A DNA stretch of 64,000 nt, taken from NCBI GenBank assembly GCA_020852275.1, contig JADZBE010000020.1, positions 1 to 64,000 of the forward strand, read 5' to 3'. This stretch comes from Phycisphaerales bacterium. Its GTDB lineage: Bacteria; Planctomycetota; Phycisphaerae; UBA1845. Shown piece after piece: positions 24,209 to 32,281 of this stretch (positions are counted from its first letter, which is position 1; each line of letters begins with the position of its first letter). The notes under the pieces were generated by a model that saw only the letters and a list, made by a program, of their open reading frames with translations, was not told where the DNA came from and ran no database searches. A program made the position numbers and the translations under genes.

Positions 24209-25993
24209 CTACTTCGGCAGCCGGTTCGCTTCCTTGAGCCAGCCCTCGACCTGCGCTTTCATCTCGCGCAATCGCGGCAGAAGATCCTGCCGTTTCTGGG
24301 CGGACGCGGAGTCGATGGCCTTGCGGATCACGTCGTACGCCTGGCTCAACATATCGAGATTGCGCCCGCCGCCGAGCTGGGCGTTTTCGATGTAGGCGAG
24401 CGCCAGCGTCTCCAGATACTCCGGGAACTCAAGCCGAGCGAGGTTGTTCGTGACCTCGTTGACGCGCGAGGTGATCGCCAAGGCGTTGACCGGGTCGCGC
24501 AGCTCCGGCTTGGGGCACGTCAGCAGAAACCGCGCGAGCTGATTGGCAATGCCCGGATCGTGCGGAGCGACGCGGACTGCCTCTCGCAGCAGGTCATGGG
24601 CCTCGCTCGAACGTCCTTGGGCGTCGATCAGCGACACCAGTTCGCTGTAGGCGTCGATGTTGTTCGAATCGTGCTGAATCACCTTGCGGTAATGCTGCTC
24701 GGCGAGCTGGGCGGATTCGCGGCGGCGCGATTCGACGGGATCGTGAACCAGGATGTCGGCCATGTGGAAGTGGGCTTTCCAATAGCCGTCATCGCGGACG
24801 AGGATTTCACCAAGCTGCTCGAGGGCGAGGTCGCGGTTGTTCTCGCGCTGCAGGAGCAGCATCGCGTAATTCTCGCGCGCGGAGAAGAGCCGGGGGTCGC
24901 CCTCGATGGCCGTCAGAAAGCACTTCTTCGCTTCGCTGACTAGGAGCCGCCGCAGGCGCGCCTCGACGGCGTCCACGCGGTAAGCGTTGATGATCGTGCC
25001 CAGCAGGTCCCACGCCTCCGCGTCGCCCGGCTCGGCGAGCAGCAGGGCGCGAAGCTCCACCTCGGCTTCCTCGGCGCGTCCTGAGATCGCCAATCGCAGC
25101 GAGTGCGCCAGCTTCAGGCCGTGAAGCGACGTGGTCCGCCGCAAGGCCTGGAGATGGGGGTCCACGAAGCCGGTGTCTTCAGGCTCGGCGGAACCTGCCG
25201 CAAGCAGCTCGTCCGCTTCCCCCGCACGATCCAAGCCTCGAAGAAGCGCTGCCAGCGCTGCACGCGCCGCGTGGTAGTTCGGAGCCAAAGCCAAGGCGCG
25301 GCGGAAGTGCTCCTCGGCGGTTGTCGGATTCTTACGCAGGGCCTCCAGATCGCCCAGCCCGTAGTGTGCTTCAGGGACGGCTTCGAGCGCGAGGACGCTT
25401 TCGTAGGCTTTGCGCACCTGGGCGTCCGGCGACGCGGCGGAGCTTTCCTGCCCGCCCGCTGCATTCAGCTTGCGCAGGAGGTGTGCCCGCATCAGCAGGG
25501 CGGGCACGTCGCGTTCACGCAACGCGAGCGCGGCGTTCAGAGCTTTCAGGGACGCGTCGAATCGCTCCTGGGCGCCTGCGATGTCCGCGAGGTAGTACCA
25601 GCAAAGAAACTCGTCGTCGTCAAAACGCTTGAACCCGTCGCGCTTCAGCAGTTCCAGCACGAAACCATACCAGTCGCGGGCGAATTCCAGGTGGCCTTGC
25701 CCATGCAGCAGTCGCGCGATGCTGAACGCAGCCTGCGGAGTGGCGGCTGGATCGGCCATCTTCGTGAGCAGCGCGAAGTTCACCTCGAGCTGCTCACGCA
25801 CCATCGGATCGAGGGCGGCAGCCGACGGCAGCGGCAGTTCGGCGACGGTCTTCTTCAGCGCCTCAAGCGGGTCCGGCGGCGTCTTCGGCGGCGCGGCGTT
25901 TCGCTTGCAGCCTGTCGCCAGCGCGCAGGCGAGCAGGCAGGCAACCGTTGCAAGCCCCAGTCGACGGAGGATTCCACAGCGCGGCTCAGTCAT
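24209..25993 (-). CDS. TPR-repeat lipoprotein
   Basis: The protein has 594 residues. MTEPRCGILRRLGLATVACL begins a signal peptide that ends at a lipobox (LATGC, Cys26). The rest is predominantly alpha-helical and contains tetratricopeptide-type repeats (for example AHYGLGDLEALRKNPTTAEE and AEQHYRKVIQHDSNNIDAYS). They mediate protein-protein contacts, so the role is probably scaffold-like in the periplasm or outer membrane. The start at 25993 is chosen because the lipoprotein signal begins there; the frame stays open upstream within the aminopeptidase gene, which would give an Arg-rich, non-conserved extension. It overlaps the stop of the aminopeptidase by 8 bases. Confidence 0.85.
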   Translation of the reverse strand: MTEPRCGILRRLGLATVACLLACALATGCKRNAAPPKTPPDPLEALKKTVAELPLPSAAALDPMVREQLEVNFALLTKMADPAATPQAAFSIARLLHGQGHLEFARDWYGFVLELLKRDGFKRFDDDEFLCWYYLADIAGAQERFDASLKALNAALALRERDVPALLMRAHLLRKLNAAGGQESSAASPDAQVRKAYESVLALEAVPEAHYGLGDLEALRKNPTTAEEHFRRALALAPNYHAARAALAALLRGLDRAGEADELLAAGSAEPEDTGFVDPHLQALRRTTSLHGLKLAHSLRLAISGRAEEAEVELRALLLAEPGDAEAWDLLGTIINAYRVDAVEARLRRLLVSEAKKCFLTAIEGDPRLFSARENYAMLLLQRENNRDLALEQLGEILVRDDGYWKAHFHMADILVHDPVESRRRESAQLAEQHYRKVIQHDSNNIDAYSELVSLIDAQGRSSEAHDLLREAVRVAPHDPGIANQLARFLLTCPKPELRDPVNALAITSRVNEVTNNLARLEFPEYLETLALAYIENAQLGGGRNLDMLSQAYDVIRKAIDSASAQKRQDLLPRLREMKAQVEGWLKEANRLPK

Positions 25994-28676
25994 GTCCCGA
26001 TTCCGATCCTTCCTGATTGGGTTCGCCCCTATCACTGCCTGGCGCCGGATCCTTTTCGGTCGTCCCGTGGGCCGCGTTTCGATCGGCCTTCTTCCGGTCG
26101 CGCTTGGACGGCGGCGGCGCATTCTCGGCGGGCGGCGGGGTCTCGTCATCCCCGTGCTTCCTCCGCTTCTTGCCTTTGTCGCCGGCCTTCCCTTGCTTGT
26201 CGTCTTCACCTTGCTCGCGTTTGGGTTCGATCTGCGCAATCGCCCTTTCCGCCGCGCGGCGGACATGATCACTTCCATGGGACGCGGCAAGCTCGCGCAA
26301 TCGCGGCAGCGCGTCCGCAGCGGGCTTGCCGATCTGCCCCAGCGCGGAAATGACGCCGCCGAGGAACCGATCCGACTCGCCCGACAGGAAGGGCGTCAGC
26401 GCCGCGACGATCCGCTTGAGCAAATCCTTGTCCGGCTCCTGCTTCTCGACGTAGCGCGCCAAGCTCTGCACGGCGGACCGGCGGCACAGGCTCGGCTTGC
26501 CGCGGTCGACCCACGCCAGCAGCGGCTCCGCGGCCGCGGGTTCGTGCTGTTCCGACAGCCCCCGGAAAATGGCGCGGCGGATCACTTCATCCTGCGAGTC
26601 CCGGTTGAGCAGGGATGTCAGAAACGCCACCGCGTCCGGCGGATGGCGCTGGGCCCAGGATTCGATCGCGTCGGCCTCGACCTCATAGCTGGGGTCCCCC
26701 GCGGTGATGAGGCGGTGCAGCCGCTGCGTCCCTTCCTCGTCCTCGCCGACCTTGCCGAGGCGCGAAGCGCACGCGCTTCGGATGCGCGGATCGCGGGCAT
26801 CCAGCCCTTTCATCAGCGCCGCGCGCGCCTCGGGCGTGTCAGCCCTTGCGAGCTGCTCGGCGATCACGCCGGCGATCGCGTGATACGGTTCAGCGGCAAG
26901 CTGCGCCGACATCACGGCCACATCCTCTGGACTCTTGGATTCTCCCAGCTCCTTGGCGGCGCGGATACGCCCGGAAACGCTGGACCCGCCGGCCAGCTCC
27001 GCGATCCACAACGCATGAGGCAGCTCGATCTTAACGTCGCCGAGGATGAGCTGCCGCGGATCGAAGCTGACGCGGCGCGGCTCGGAAGAAACCTTCACGT
27101 CGAGGGTTTCAGATTTCTCATCCAGTTGATACGTCTTGCGCGTCACCGCGCCGCCCGCGTCCTCGATATCAAATTCCAGCGGCAACTCGAACGGGTCGCC
27201 GTCCTGTTTCTGACGGATGTCGATCTTGGCGCTACCGGCGTCGGCGTCCCATGCGTATTCGATGTGAATCCGCGGCTGGTCGTCGCGCTCCGTCCAGTCG
27301 TAGAAGAACCGCTCCAGCGAACCGCCGTAGGCCTCCTCCATCACGCGGCGGAAGTCGTGCGTCTCAACCGGTCGGTGGCGGAAGCGCGTCAGGTATTCCT
27401 TCACGCCGCGCCAAAAGACATCCTCGCCCATGCGCTCCATCAACACGTGAAGCATGAAGCCCGCCTTCTGGTACACGCGGGCGTCGAACATGTCGTTGGG
27501 ATTCTTGTAATCGCGGTCCACCACCGGCGCCTCGGCGGCGCCGACCAGCGCCTGCTCGCGGAAACGGTGCAGCACGGTTTGAGCCGCGTCCCGGCCGCCG
27601 GCCTCCTGCGCCCAGATCGCCTCGAACAGGCTGGCGAACCCCTCGTTCAGCCAGACGTGCGACCACGAGCGGCACGTGACCAGGTCGCCGAACCACTGAT
27701 GCGCCAGCTCGTGGGAGATGAGGTCGTCCACGTCGGTGTCGAGATGCGCGCGGTCGTCGTGCAGCACGCCCGTGCCCAGCGTCGTCGCGCTGGTGTTCTC
27801 CATTCCGCCGCCGAACTGCTCCGCGCACACCTGCGCATACTTGTCCCACGGGTACTCCACGCCCGTCTTTTGCGAGAACAGGTCGAGCATCCTTCGCGTG
27901 CGGCCGAAGGCGTTCTGCGCCTGCGATTCCTTGCCCGGCGGGACGTAGTAAAGCACCGGCTTGCCGCGCCACTCCTCGCGCACCACGGCGAACTTGCCGA
28001 CGACTAGCGTGATCAAGTAGCTGGCGTGGGGCTTGTCCTGAAGCCAGTGAAACGTGACCGTGCCGTCCGGGTTATCCTCGCGGCTTTCGAGGCGCCCGTT
28101 GGAGAGGACTTCGTTGCCGCCGGGGACGGTGACGATCAACTCGGACGTCTGCATCTCGCCCGGGTCGTCGAAGCAGGGGATCCAGCGCCGGTTGTCGATG
28201 GACTGCCCCTGCGACCAGACCTGGAGCGGAATGCCCGGATCGCCTTCGCACGGCGCGAAGAAGTGCAGACCCTCTTTCGGGTCGGAGACGGAGTAGCTCA
28301 CGCGGACCTGCGCCGTGTCCCCCGGCTTCGTCGGCAAGCCGTCCAGCGGAATTTTGAGCTGCTTGCCGGTGGCGTCGTACTTGGCCTCAATCGCGCTTCC
28401 AGATCCCCGGGCAAACGTGACCTGCGTGATGTTCAGATCGACCGCGTTAAGCTCGATGGCGTCCGACTGGCGTGTCGCGCGAAGGTCCACCGTGGCGATG
28501 CCGTCAAGGTGACGCTTCTCCAGATCGACCTTCAGCTCCAGCTTGAGGTGCGTTAGATCCCAAGGGCGATCGGGGATGAACTGCGTGTCGCCGCGGGCTG
28601 TGGACAGTGCAACGAGCAGCAGCAGGAAGGAGCAGGCGAGCCGGCTCCGGGTTCGGGCGCAATCTGAATGCCGCAT
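25986..28676 (-). CDS. M1 family (aminopeptidase N-like) zinc metallopeptidase with HEAT repeats and charged tail
   Basis: The protein has 896 residues. A signal peptide (about 1-29, SFLLLLVALSTARG) marks export. The M1 catalytic core shows GGMENTSAT near 287 (exopeptidase motif) and HELAHQWFGDLV near 319 with LNEGFAS further on (zinc ligands and catalytic Glu). The second half (about 590-820) has HEAT-like helical repeats (for example SPEDVAVMSAQLAAEPYH, DPRIRSACASRLGKVGED). A final stretch of about 75 residues is Lys/Glu/Asp/Pro-rich. Family knowledge: it trims N-terminal amino acids from peptides, probably in the periplasm. The ATG at 28676 has GGGAG 7 bases upstream; a farther upstream ATG gives no good signal peptide. 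It is the first gene of the run ending with NIF3. Confidence 0.92.
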   Translation of the reverse strand: MRHSDCARTRSRLACSFLLLLVALSTARGDTQFIPDRPWDLTHLKLELKVDLEKRHLDGIATVDLRATRQSDAIELNAVDLNITQVTFARGSGSAIEAKYDATGKQLKIPLDGLPTKPGDTAQVRVSYSVSDPKEGLHFFAPCEGDPGIPLQVWSQGQSIDNRRWIPCFDDPGEMQTSELIVTVPGGNEVLSNGRLESREDNPDGTVTFHWLQDKPHASYLITLVVGKFAVVREEWRGKPVLYYVPPGKESQAQNAFGRTRRMLDLFSQKTGVEYPWDKYAQVCAEQFGGGMENTSATTLGTGVLHDDRAHLDTDVDDLISHELAHQWFGDLVTCRSWSHVWLNEGFASLFEAIWAQEAGGRDAAQTVLHRFREQALVGAAEAPVVDRDYKNPNDMFDARVYQKAGFMLHVLMERMGEDVFWRGVKEYLTRFRHRPVETHDFRRVMEEAYGGSLERFFYDWTERDDQPRIHIEYAWDADAGSAKIDIRQKQDGDPFELPLEFDIEDAGGAVTRKTYQLDEKSETLDVKVSSEPRRVSFDPRQLILGDVKIELPHALWIAELAGGSSVSGRIRAAKELGESKSPEDVAVMSAQLAAEPYHAIAGVIAEQLARADTPEARAALMKGLDARDPRIRSACASRLGKVGEDEEGTQRLHRLITAGDPSYEVEADAIESWAQRHPPDAVAFLTSLLNRDSQDEVIRRAIFRGLSEQHEPAAAEPLLAWVDRGKPSLCRRSAVQSLARYVEKQEPDKDLLKRIVAALTPFLSGESDRFLGGVISALGQIGKPAADALPRLRELAASHGSDHVRRAAERAIAQIEPKREQGEDDKQGKAGDKGKKRRKHGDDETPPPAENAPPPSKRDRKKADRNAAHGTTEKDPAPGSDRGEPNQEGSESGHD

Positions 28677-28964
28677 TTCGTTCTCCCGTATGCTCGCGCG
28701 ACGTCCCGGCGCTGCGTGCACGAAGAAAGATTAGCGGCGGGTCCCGACAATGGGTAGAAGGGTCCGAGCCAGGTTCCCCACGGGCTTTCCACAAGGAGGC
28801 GCTCGCAAAGTCTCCATCGTCGGCCCTGGGCTTCGGATTCCTTGCGCACGCCGAGGCGCGAGCCATGCCAAAGCACGAGCGTTCCAAGGCGAGCGCCTTG
28901 AAATGGCGCAGCCGGCACGCGGGGGCTGCCTGATCGCAGGAGAAACGCCGGCCGGATTCCAGCG
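28677..28964. other. Spacer with a small inverted repeat
   Basis: No gene is seen here. The stretch near 28882-28902 (TTCCAAGGCG-AG-CGCCTTGAA) is an imperfect palindrome with one bulged base and looks like another member of the REP-like repeats of this genome. The ribosome site of the aminopeptidase lies at its left end. Confidence 0.45.
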
Positions 28965-29693
28965 TCACCGCTCGAGGCCGGTCGCGGTCCACATCAGCTC
29001 CTGCCCGACGGCGGGGACAAGCAGGCATTCCCGAAGCTGCGGCGCGAGGGCGGCGCGGAACGCGTCGGCGGACGGCGCGAGCGCGGGGAACGTCTGGTAG
29101 TGCAATGGAAGAATGGCGGTGGGCTGGAGGAACTCCGCGGCGAGCGCCGCCCCGTCCGCGCCCATGGTGTACAGGTCCCCGATGGGCAGCAGGGCGATCC
29201 GCGGCGCAAACAGCCGGGCGATGAGCGTCATGTCGCTGAACACGTCGGTGTCGCCGGCGTGATACACCGTCGCCAAGTGCGGCGCCGCAATCACGGCGCC
29301 GTTGGGCATTCCCGCATAAACCGCCCCGTTCTTCGTCTCCAGCGCGGAAGAATGATACGCGCGCGTGAGGCTGACGCGCACGCCGGCGCACTCCTGCGTT
29401 CCGCCGGTGTTCATGCCGCGGTACTGTCCGCGCCCGAACGCGCGCTCCATCGCGCAGCACAGATCGTAATTCGCCACCACCGGCGGATTGAACCGCTTGA
29501 TCAGCGCCGCCGTGTCGCCGACGTGGTCCGCGTGCCCGTGCGTCACCACGATCAGATCGCAGCGCTGCGGCTCACGCAGATGCGGCGGGCACGCGGGGTT
29601 GCCCGTCAGCCAGGGATCGATCAGCACCACGCGACCGTCCGAAAGGGTCAGCCTTACGGCGGAATGCCCCAGCCACTGGATCGTCGCTGACAC
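28965..29693 (-). CDS. Metallo-beta-lactamase-fold metal-dependent hydrolase (UPF0173/UlaG-like)
   Basis: The 242-residue protein has the metallo-beta-lactamase signature THGHADHVGD near residue 51, a YHAGDT motif near 143 (metal-bridging Asp) and a final PLHYQTFPAL near 198 (metal His). The opening IQWLGHSAVRL is typical of the UPF0173/L-ascorbate-lactonase-like group. Family knowledge: zinc or manganese hydrolases of varied small-molecule substrates; the substrate here is unknown. It begins 15 bases after the SelW-like selenoprotein gene, so the two are likely co-transcribed. Confidence 0.92.
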   Translation of the reverse strand: MSATIQWLGHSAVRLTLSDGRVVLIDPWLTGNPACPPHLREPQRCDLIVVTHGHADHVGDTAALIKRFNPPVVANYDLCCAMERAFGRGQYRGMNTGGTQECAGVRVSLTRAYHSSALETKNGAVYAGMPNGAVIAAPHLATVYHAGDTDVFSDMTLIARLFAPRIALLPIGDLYTMGADGAALAAEFLQPTAILPLHYQTFPALAPSADAFRAALAPQLRECLLVPAVGQELMWTATGLER

Positions 29694-29708
29694 GGTTGCC
29701 GCTCCTTC

Positions 29709-29954
29709 CTACGACTTGGGCTTTCCTTTCCCGGCGAGTTTGGCGATGCCGCTGAGGACTTCGTGATGCTCGGGAAAGCGGTCCATTTCGTGCTTGCTGA
29801 ATATCTTCTTGCCGTCCGCGTGAACATCGAAAACGCCGCCCCGGCCTTCGATGAGCGTGGGCTGGACGTCAAACTCCTCCTTGATGGCGTCCGCCAAACT
29901 GGCGGCTTTTGGGAGGTAGTTTCACTGCGTGCAGTACTGAATCGTGATCTTCAT
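29709..29954 (-). CDS. SelW/Rdx-family selenoprotein with in-frame TGA (Sec) in a CxxU motif
   Basis: The protein has 81 residues if the TGA at 29922-29924 (codon 11) is read as selenocysteine. ATG 29954 has AGGGAG 10 bases upstream. It begins MKITIQYCTQ, then U, then NYLPKAASLADAIKEEF. This is the Rdx/SelW pattern, where bacterial homologues carry YCTQC. The second half (LIEGRGGVFDVHADGKKIFS, then RFPEHHEVLSGI) matches the rest of the family, so the frame on both sides of the TGA is one conserved protein. Family knowledge: SelW-like proteins are small thioredoxin-fold redox proteins using a CxxC or CxxU pair. A SECIS-like hairpin follows the codon. If Sec is not inserted, only a 10-residue peptide results. 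The MBL-fold hydrolase follows 15 bases downstream. Confidence 0.88.
29891..29905 (-). promoter_or_regulatory. SECIS-like hairpin directing Sec insertion at the upstream TGA
   Basis: On the minus strand CCGCCA-GTT-TGGCGG forms a perfect 6-bp stem with a three-base loop starting G-T. The loop G is 23 bases after the TGA. Bacterial SECIS elements are short hairpins right after the UGA, with a G (often GU) in the apical loop about 16-37 bases downstream, read by SelB. This fits without special pleading. Confidence 0.7.
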
Positions 29955-30075
29955 TCTGAAAAAGCTCCCTGAGGCGCGAAGAATCCGCAACTCGCAGAAC
30001 CCATTCAGCGAGCCAATCGCGCCGATGGAGGATTATAGCCCGGTCCGCGCACTCGCAAAACATGCGGCGCCAGGC

Positions 30076-31923
30076 TTATTCAGCGTCCCGTCGAAAAGCC
30101 GCGAGGTAGTACGCGCGGCCGGGGTAGCTGTGGCGGAAGACGCGATGTGCTCCGGTCAGGCAGGCGAGGCGCTCCAGGTCGTCGGCGGTCGGGGGGACTT
30201 CCCGCGGGCGGAGGTAGTGCGAGCGGAACTCCGGGTGCTCCAGAAGGCGCTCCTCAATGGGCGTGAACGGGATGAGCTTGTTCCAGTCTTCCGTGCCGTC
30301 GGGTTCGTACGCCGTGTGCAGCACGATGACGAGCACCTCGGGCGCGCGATTGAAGACATAGGCAGGATCGAACTCCTTGCCGAGAAACTCGCCGGGAGAT
30401 TTGGCGATGAAGCGATCGGTCAGCCCGGTGACGTCGAGGATGCGCAGGTCCGGGTTGCGGAAGCCGACGATGCCGATGTCCATCAGGGCGACCGTCTGTC
30501 CGGGCGTCGTCGCGTCGGCGAGCCAGCGGGCGAGCGCTTCGTGCCCCGCGTGATACCCTTCGGCCCGCGTCAGGCAGTTGCGGCGATCGCGCTGGAAGCG
30601 GGGCCACTGCGCCCAGAAGACGCCGCCCGCAAGCACAAGCGCGATCGGCCAGGCGACCGCGCTGACGCGTCGCGTGAACACGCTGACCAGTGCGACCAGG
30701 CTGGTGACGGCGAGGGCGGACCACGCCGGGACATAGGGGACGAGCAGCCGATATCCGGGCATCCAGTCCGGACCGGTGGCGAAGACGGCCGCGAATCCGA
30801 AGGCCACGACGCCCGCGGCGGGTAGCGCGACGCGCCAGTCGGGTCCAAGGTCCGGGCGAGGCGCGTCGCCGGCGCAGGTTCCGTGGGTGCTCCGTGTTTG
30901 ATCGCCGCCGCCGGCGTTGTTCCGCGGATCCTCCAGCACGAACTCAGCGTCGCGCGTGCGATGGGCCAGAAGCATCAGCGACGGCGCGACGAGCGCGATG
31001 AGCAGCCGGGCCATCGCGGCGCCGACCGTGCCGGCCGCGAGGTGGTAATGCGCGAAGCCGAAGAGGTACTGCCCCGGCGTGTGCATCGGCATGCCGCTGG
31101 CTTTTGCGTAGTAGGTGTTGGGCAGGAATTCGCCATCGTACGCCCATAGGCGCAACGCCAGTTGCGCGAGGCAGGTACATGCGACGATGGCCGCGTCGCG
31201 CCGCCAGTAACCGCGGCTCGACCGGCGCGCCGTCAGCCCATGCAGCAGCGCCGCAACGCCGAAAACCGCGACGCCCTCCGGTCTTGTCAGCGCCGCCAGC
31301 GCGAAAAAAACGCCCGCGTAGCGCCATCGCCGCGTTGTCGCCGCGCGCGCCATCGCCGCCAGCCCCAGCGAGATGAACGCGCAGAACAGCGTCGTCTCAA
31401 GTCCGGTCGTGCTGTTGAGCGCCACCGCACTGCTCGCGGCAACGAGCGCCGCCGCCAGCCAGCAGAGCCCTCGGGCCGCGCTCCCCTCCCGAGCAGGCGG
31501 CAGGATGATCCGCAGGCAGTCGCGGCACAGCGACGCACTCGCCAGCACGGCCGCGCATCCGGCCAACATGCCGAGCACTTTCGCCGACGGCAACACGGCG
31601 TCATCTCCGCCCACCAGCCACGCCGCGGCCATCAGCGGGACCATCAGGAAGTTGGTGTAACCCTCGACGTGCTCGCCGGGGTTGAAGTACGGTCCGCGGC
31701 CCAGCGCGAGGAACTTCGCATAGCGGAAGGTGATAAAGGCGTCGTCGTTGACCTGCGGCCAGAAGGCGCCAGCGTGGATGACGTAACCGGCGAGCACGAC
31801 TACGCCAAGAAGGTAACCCGCGCCGCGCAGCCGCCCCGCTCCGGCGGCACCCGCGGCGCAAGTCCATTTGCCCCGCAGTTCTCTGCCCTTTTGGTCGAGG
31901 CTCGGCCCGTCCATGGAGGGCAT
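30076..31923 (-). CDS. GT-C-type membrane glycosyltransferase family protein
   Basis: This 615-residue protein is polytopic, with many hydrophobic segments. The N-terminal [19 protein letters not shown] and [14 protein letters not shown] motif (about residues 58-90) matches a known group of GT-C membrane proteins, in which the aspartate pair after the first helix acts on a lipid-linked sugar donor. The C-terminal part is periplasmic, soluble and ends in a Tyr-rich tail. Family knowledge: such proteins use polyprenyl-phosphate sugars to glycosylate cell-envelope polymers. The substrate cannot be read from the sequence. The start could also be ATG 31914. It stands alone between SelW and the 31.9-32.3 kb repeat. 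Confidence 0.8.
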   Translation of the reverse strand: MPSMDGPSLDQKGRELRGKWTCAAGAAGAGRLRGAGYLLGVVVLAGYVIHAGAFWPQVNDDAFITFRYAKFLALGRGPYFNPGEHVEGYTNFLMVPLMAAAWLVGGDDAVLPSAKVLGMLAGCAAVLASASLCRDCLRIILPPAREGSAARGLCWLAAALVAASSAVALNSTTGLETTLFCAFISLGLAAMARAATTRRWRYAGVFFALAALTRPEGVAVFGVAALLHGLTARRSSRGYWRRDAAIVACTCLAQLALRLWAYDGEFLPNTYYAKASGMPMHTPGQYLFGFAHYHLAAGTVGAAMARLLIALVAPSLMLLAHRTRDAEFVLEDPRNNAGGGDQTRSTHGTCAGDAPRPDLGPDWRVALPAAGVVAFGFAAVFATGPDWMPGYRLLVPYVPAWSALAVTSLVALVSVFTRRVSAVAWPIALVLAGGVFWAQWPRFQRDRRNCLTRAEGYHAGHEALARWLADATTPGQTVALMDIGIVGFRNPDLRILDVTGLTDRFIAKSPGEFLGKEFDPAYVFNRAPEVLVIVLHTAYEPDGTEDWNKLIPFTPIEERLLEHPEFRSHYLRPREVPPTADDLERLACLTGAHRVFRHSYPGRAYYLAAFRRDAE

Positions 31924-31979
31924 TCAAGGGCGAGGGTGCGGAGACTGCAAGCGCGTGGCTCAATTGGAGAAGCGTGGCC

Positions 31980-32104
31980 GAGCCGCGCGCGTCAGCGAGC
32001 GAGACTCACCGCATTCCGGGCGGCAGCGCTCGCTCCCTCACGGTCGCGGCTCTAAACGGTCGCGGCTCTGAAATGGCGTGGCTCTGAATAGGCGCGGCTC
32101 TGAG
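31980..32104. repeat. GAGCCGCG palindromic repeat: 74-bp element plus three extra arm copies
   Basis: The 74-bp core (31980-32053) starts GAGCCGCGCGCGTCAGC, contains CACCGCATTCCGGGCGG and ends GGTCGCGGCTCT. Its ends form an inverted repeat. It is followed by three decayed copies of the right arm (CGGTCGCGGCTCTGAA, TGGCGTGGCTCTGAA, TAGGCGCGGCTCTGAG). A full copy of identical length lies at 36141-36214. No gene lies in the 31924-32281 spacer. Confidence 0.85.
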
Positions 32105-32281
32105 GGCGCCGTCCGGTCCGACTTGAGCTTTCCCCTTCGCTTCCCGGACGCTCCCGCGGGTGAAGTCCGCATTTGCACTGCATGAACGTCCGATCCGCTC
32201 CCATCCCGCCGGCGCTCAATTCTACATTCAACTCGGAAGTCTGCGGAAGCCCGGCAAACCTTGCGGAATGGGGAATGAAGC

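Noticed and set aside
23102-28007. Very long plus-strand frames opposite NIF3, the TPR lipoprotein and the aminopeptidase
   Set aside because: The minus-strand proteins have clear family motifs; the plus-strand translations are Arg/Ala/Leu-rich without motifs, as expected from third-position GC bias.
29709-29897. Reading the 29709-29897 frame as a complete 62-residue protein starting at TTG
   Set aside because: The family match begins upstream across an in-frame TGA, with a good ribosome site and ATG at 29954; the short version would lack the redox motif.
29709-29954. Treating the SelW-like gene as a pseudogene broken by a stop codon
   Set aside because: Both sides of the TGA stay in one conserved frame, the TGA sits exactly at the expected Sec/Cys position, and a SECIS-like hairpin follows at the right distance.
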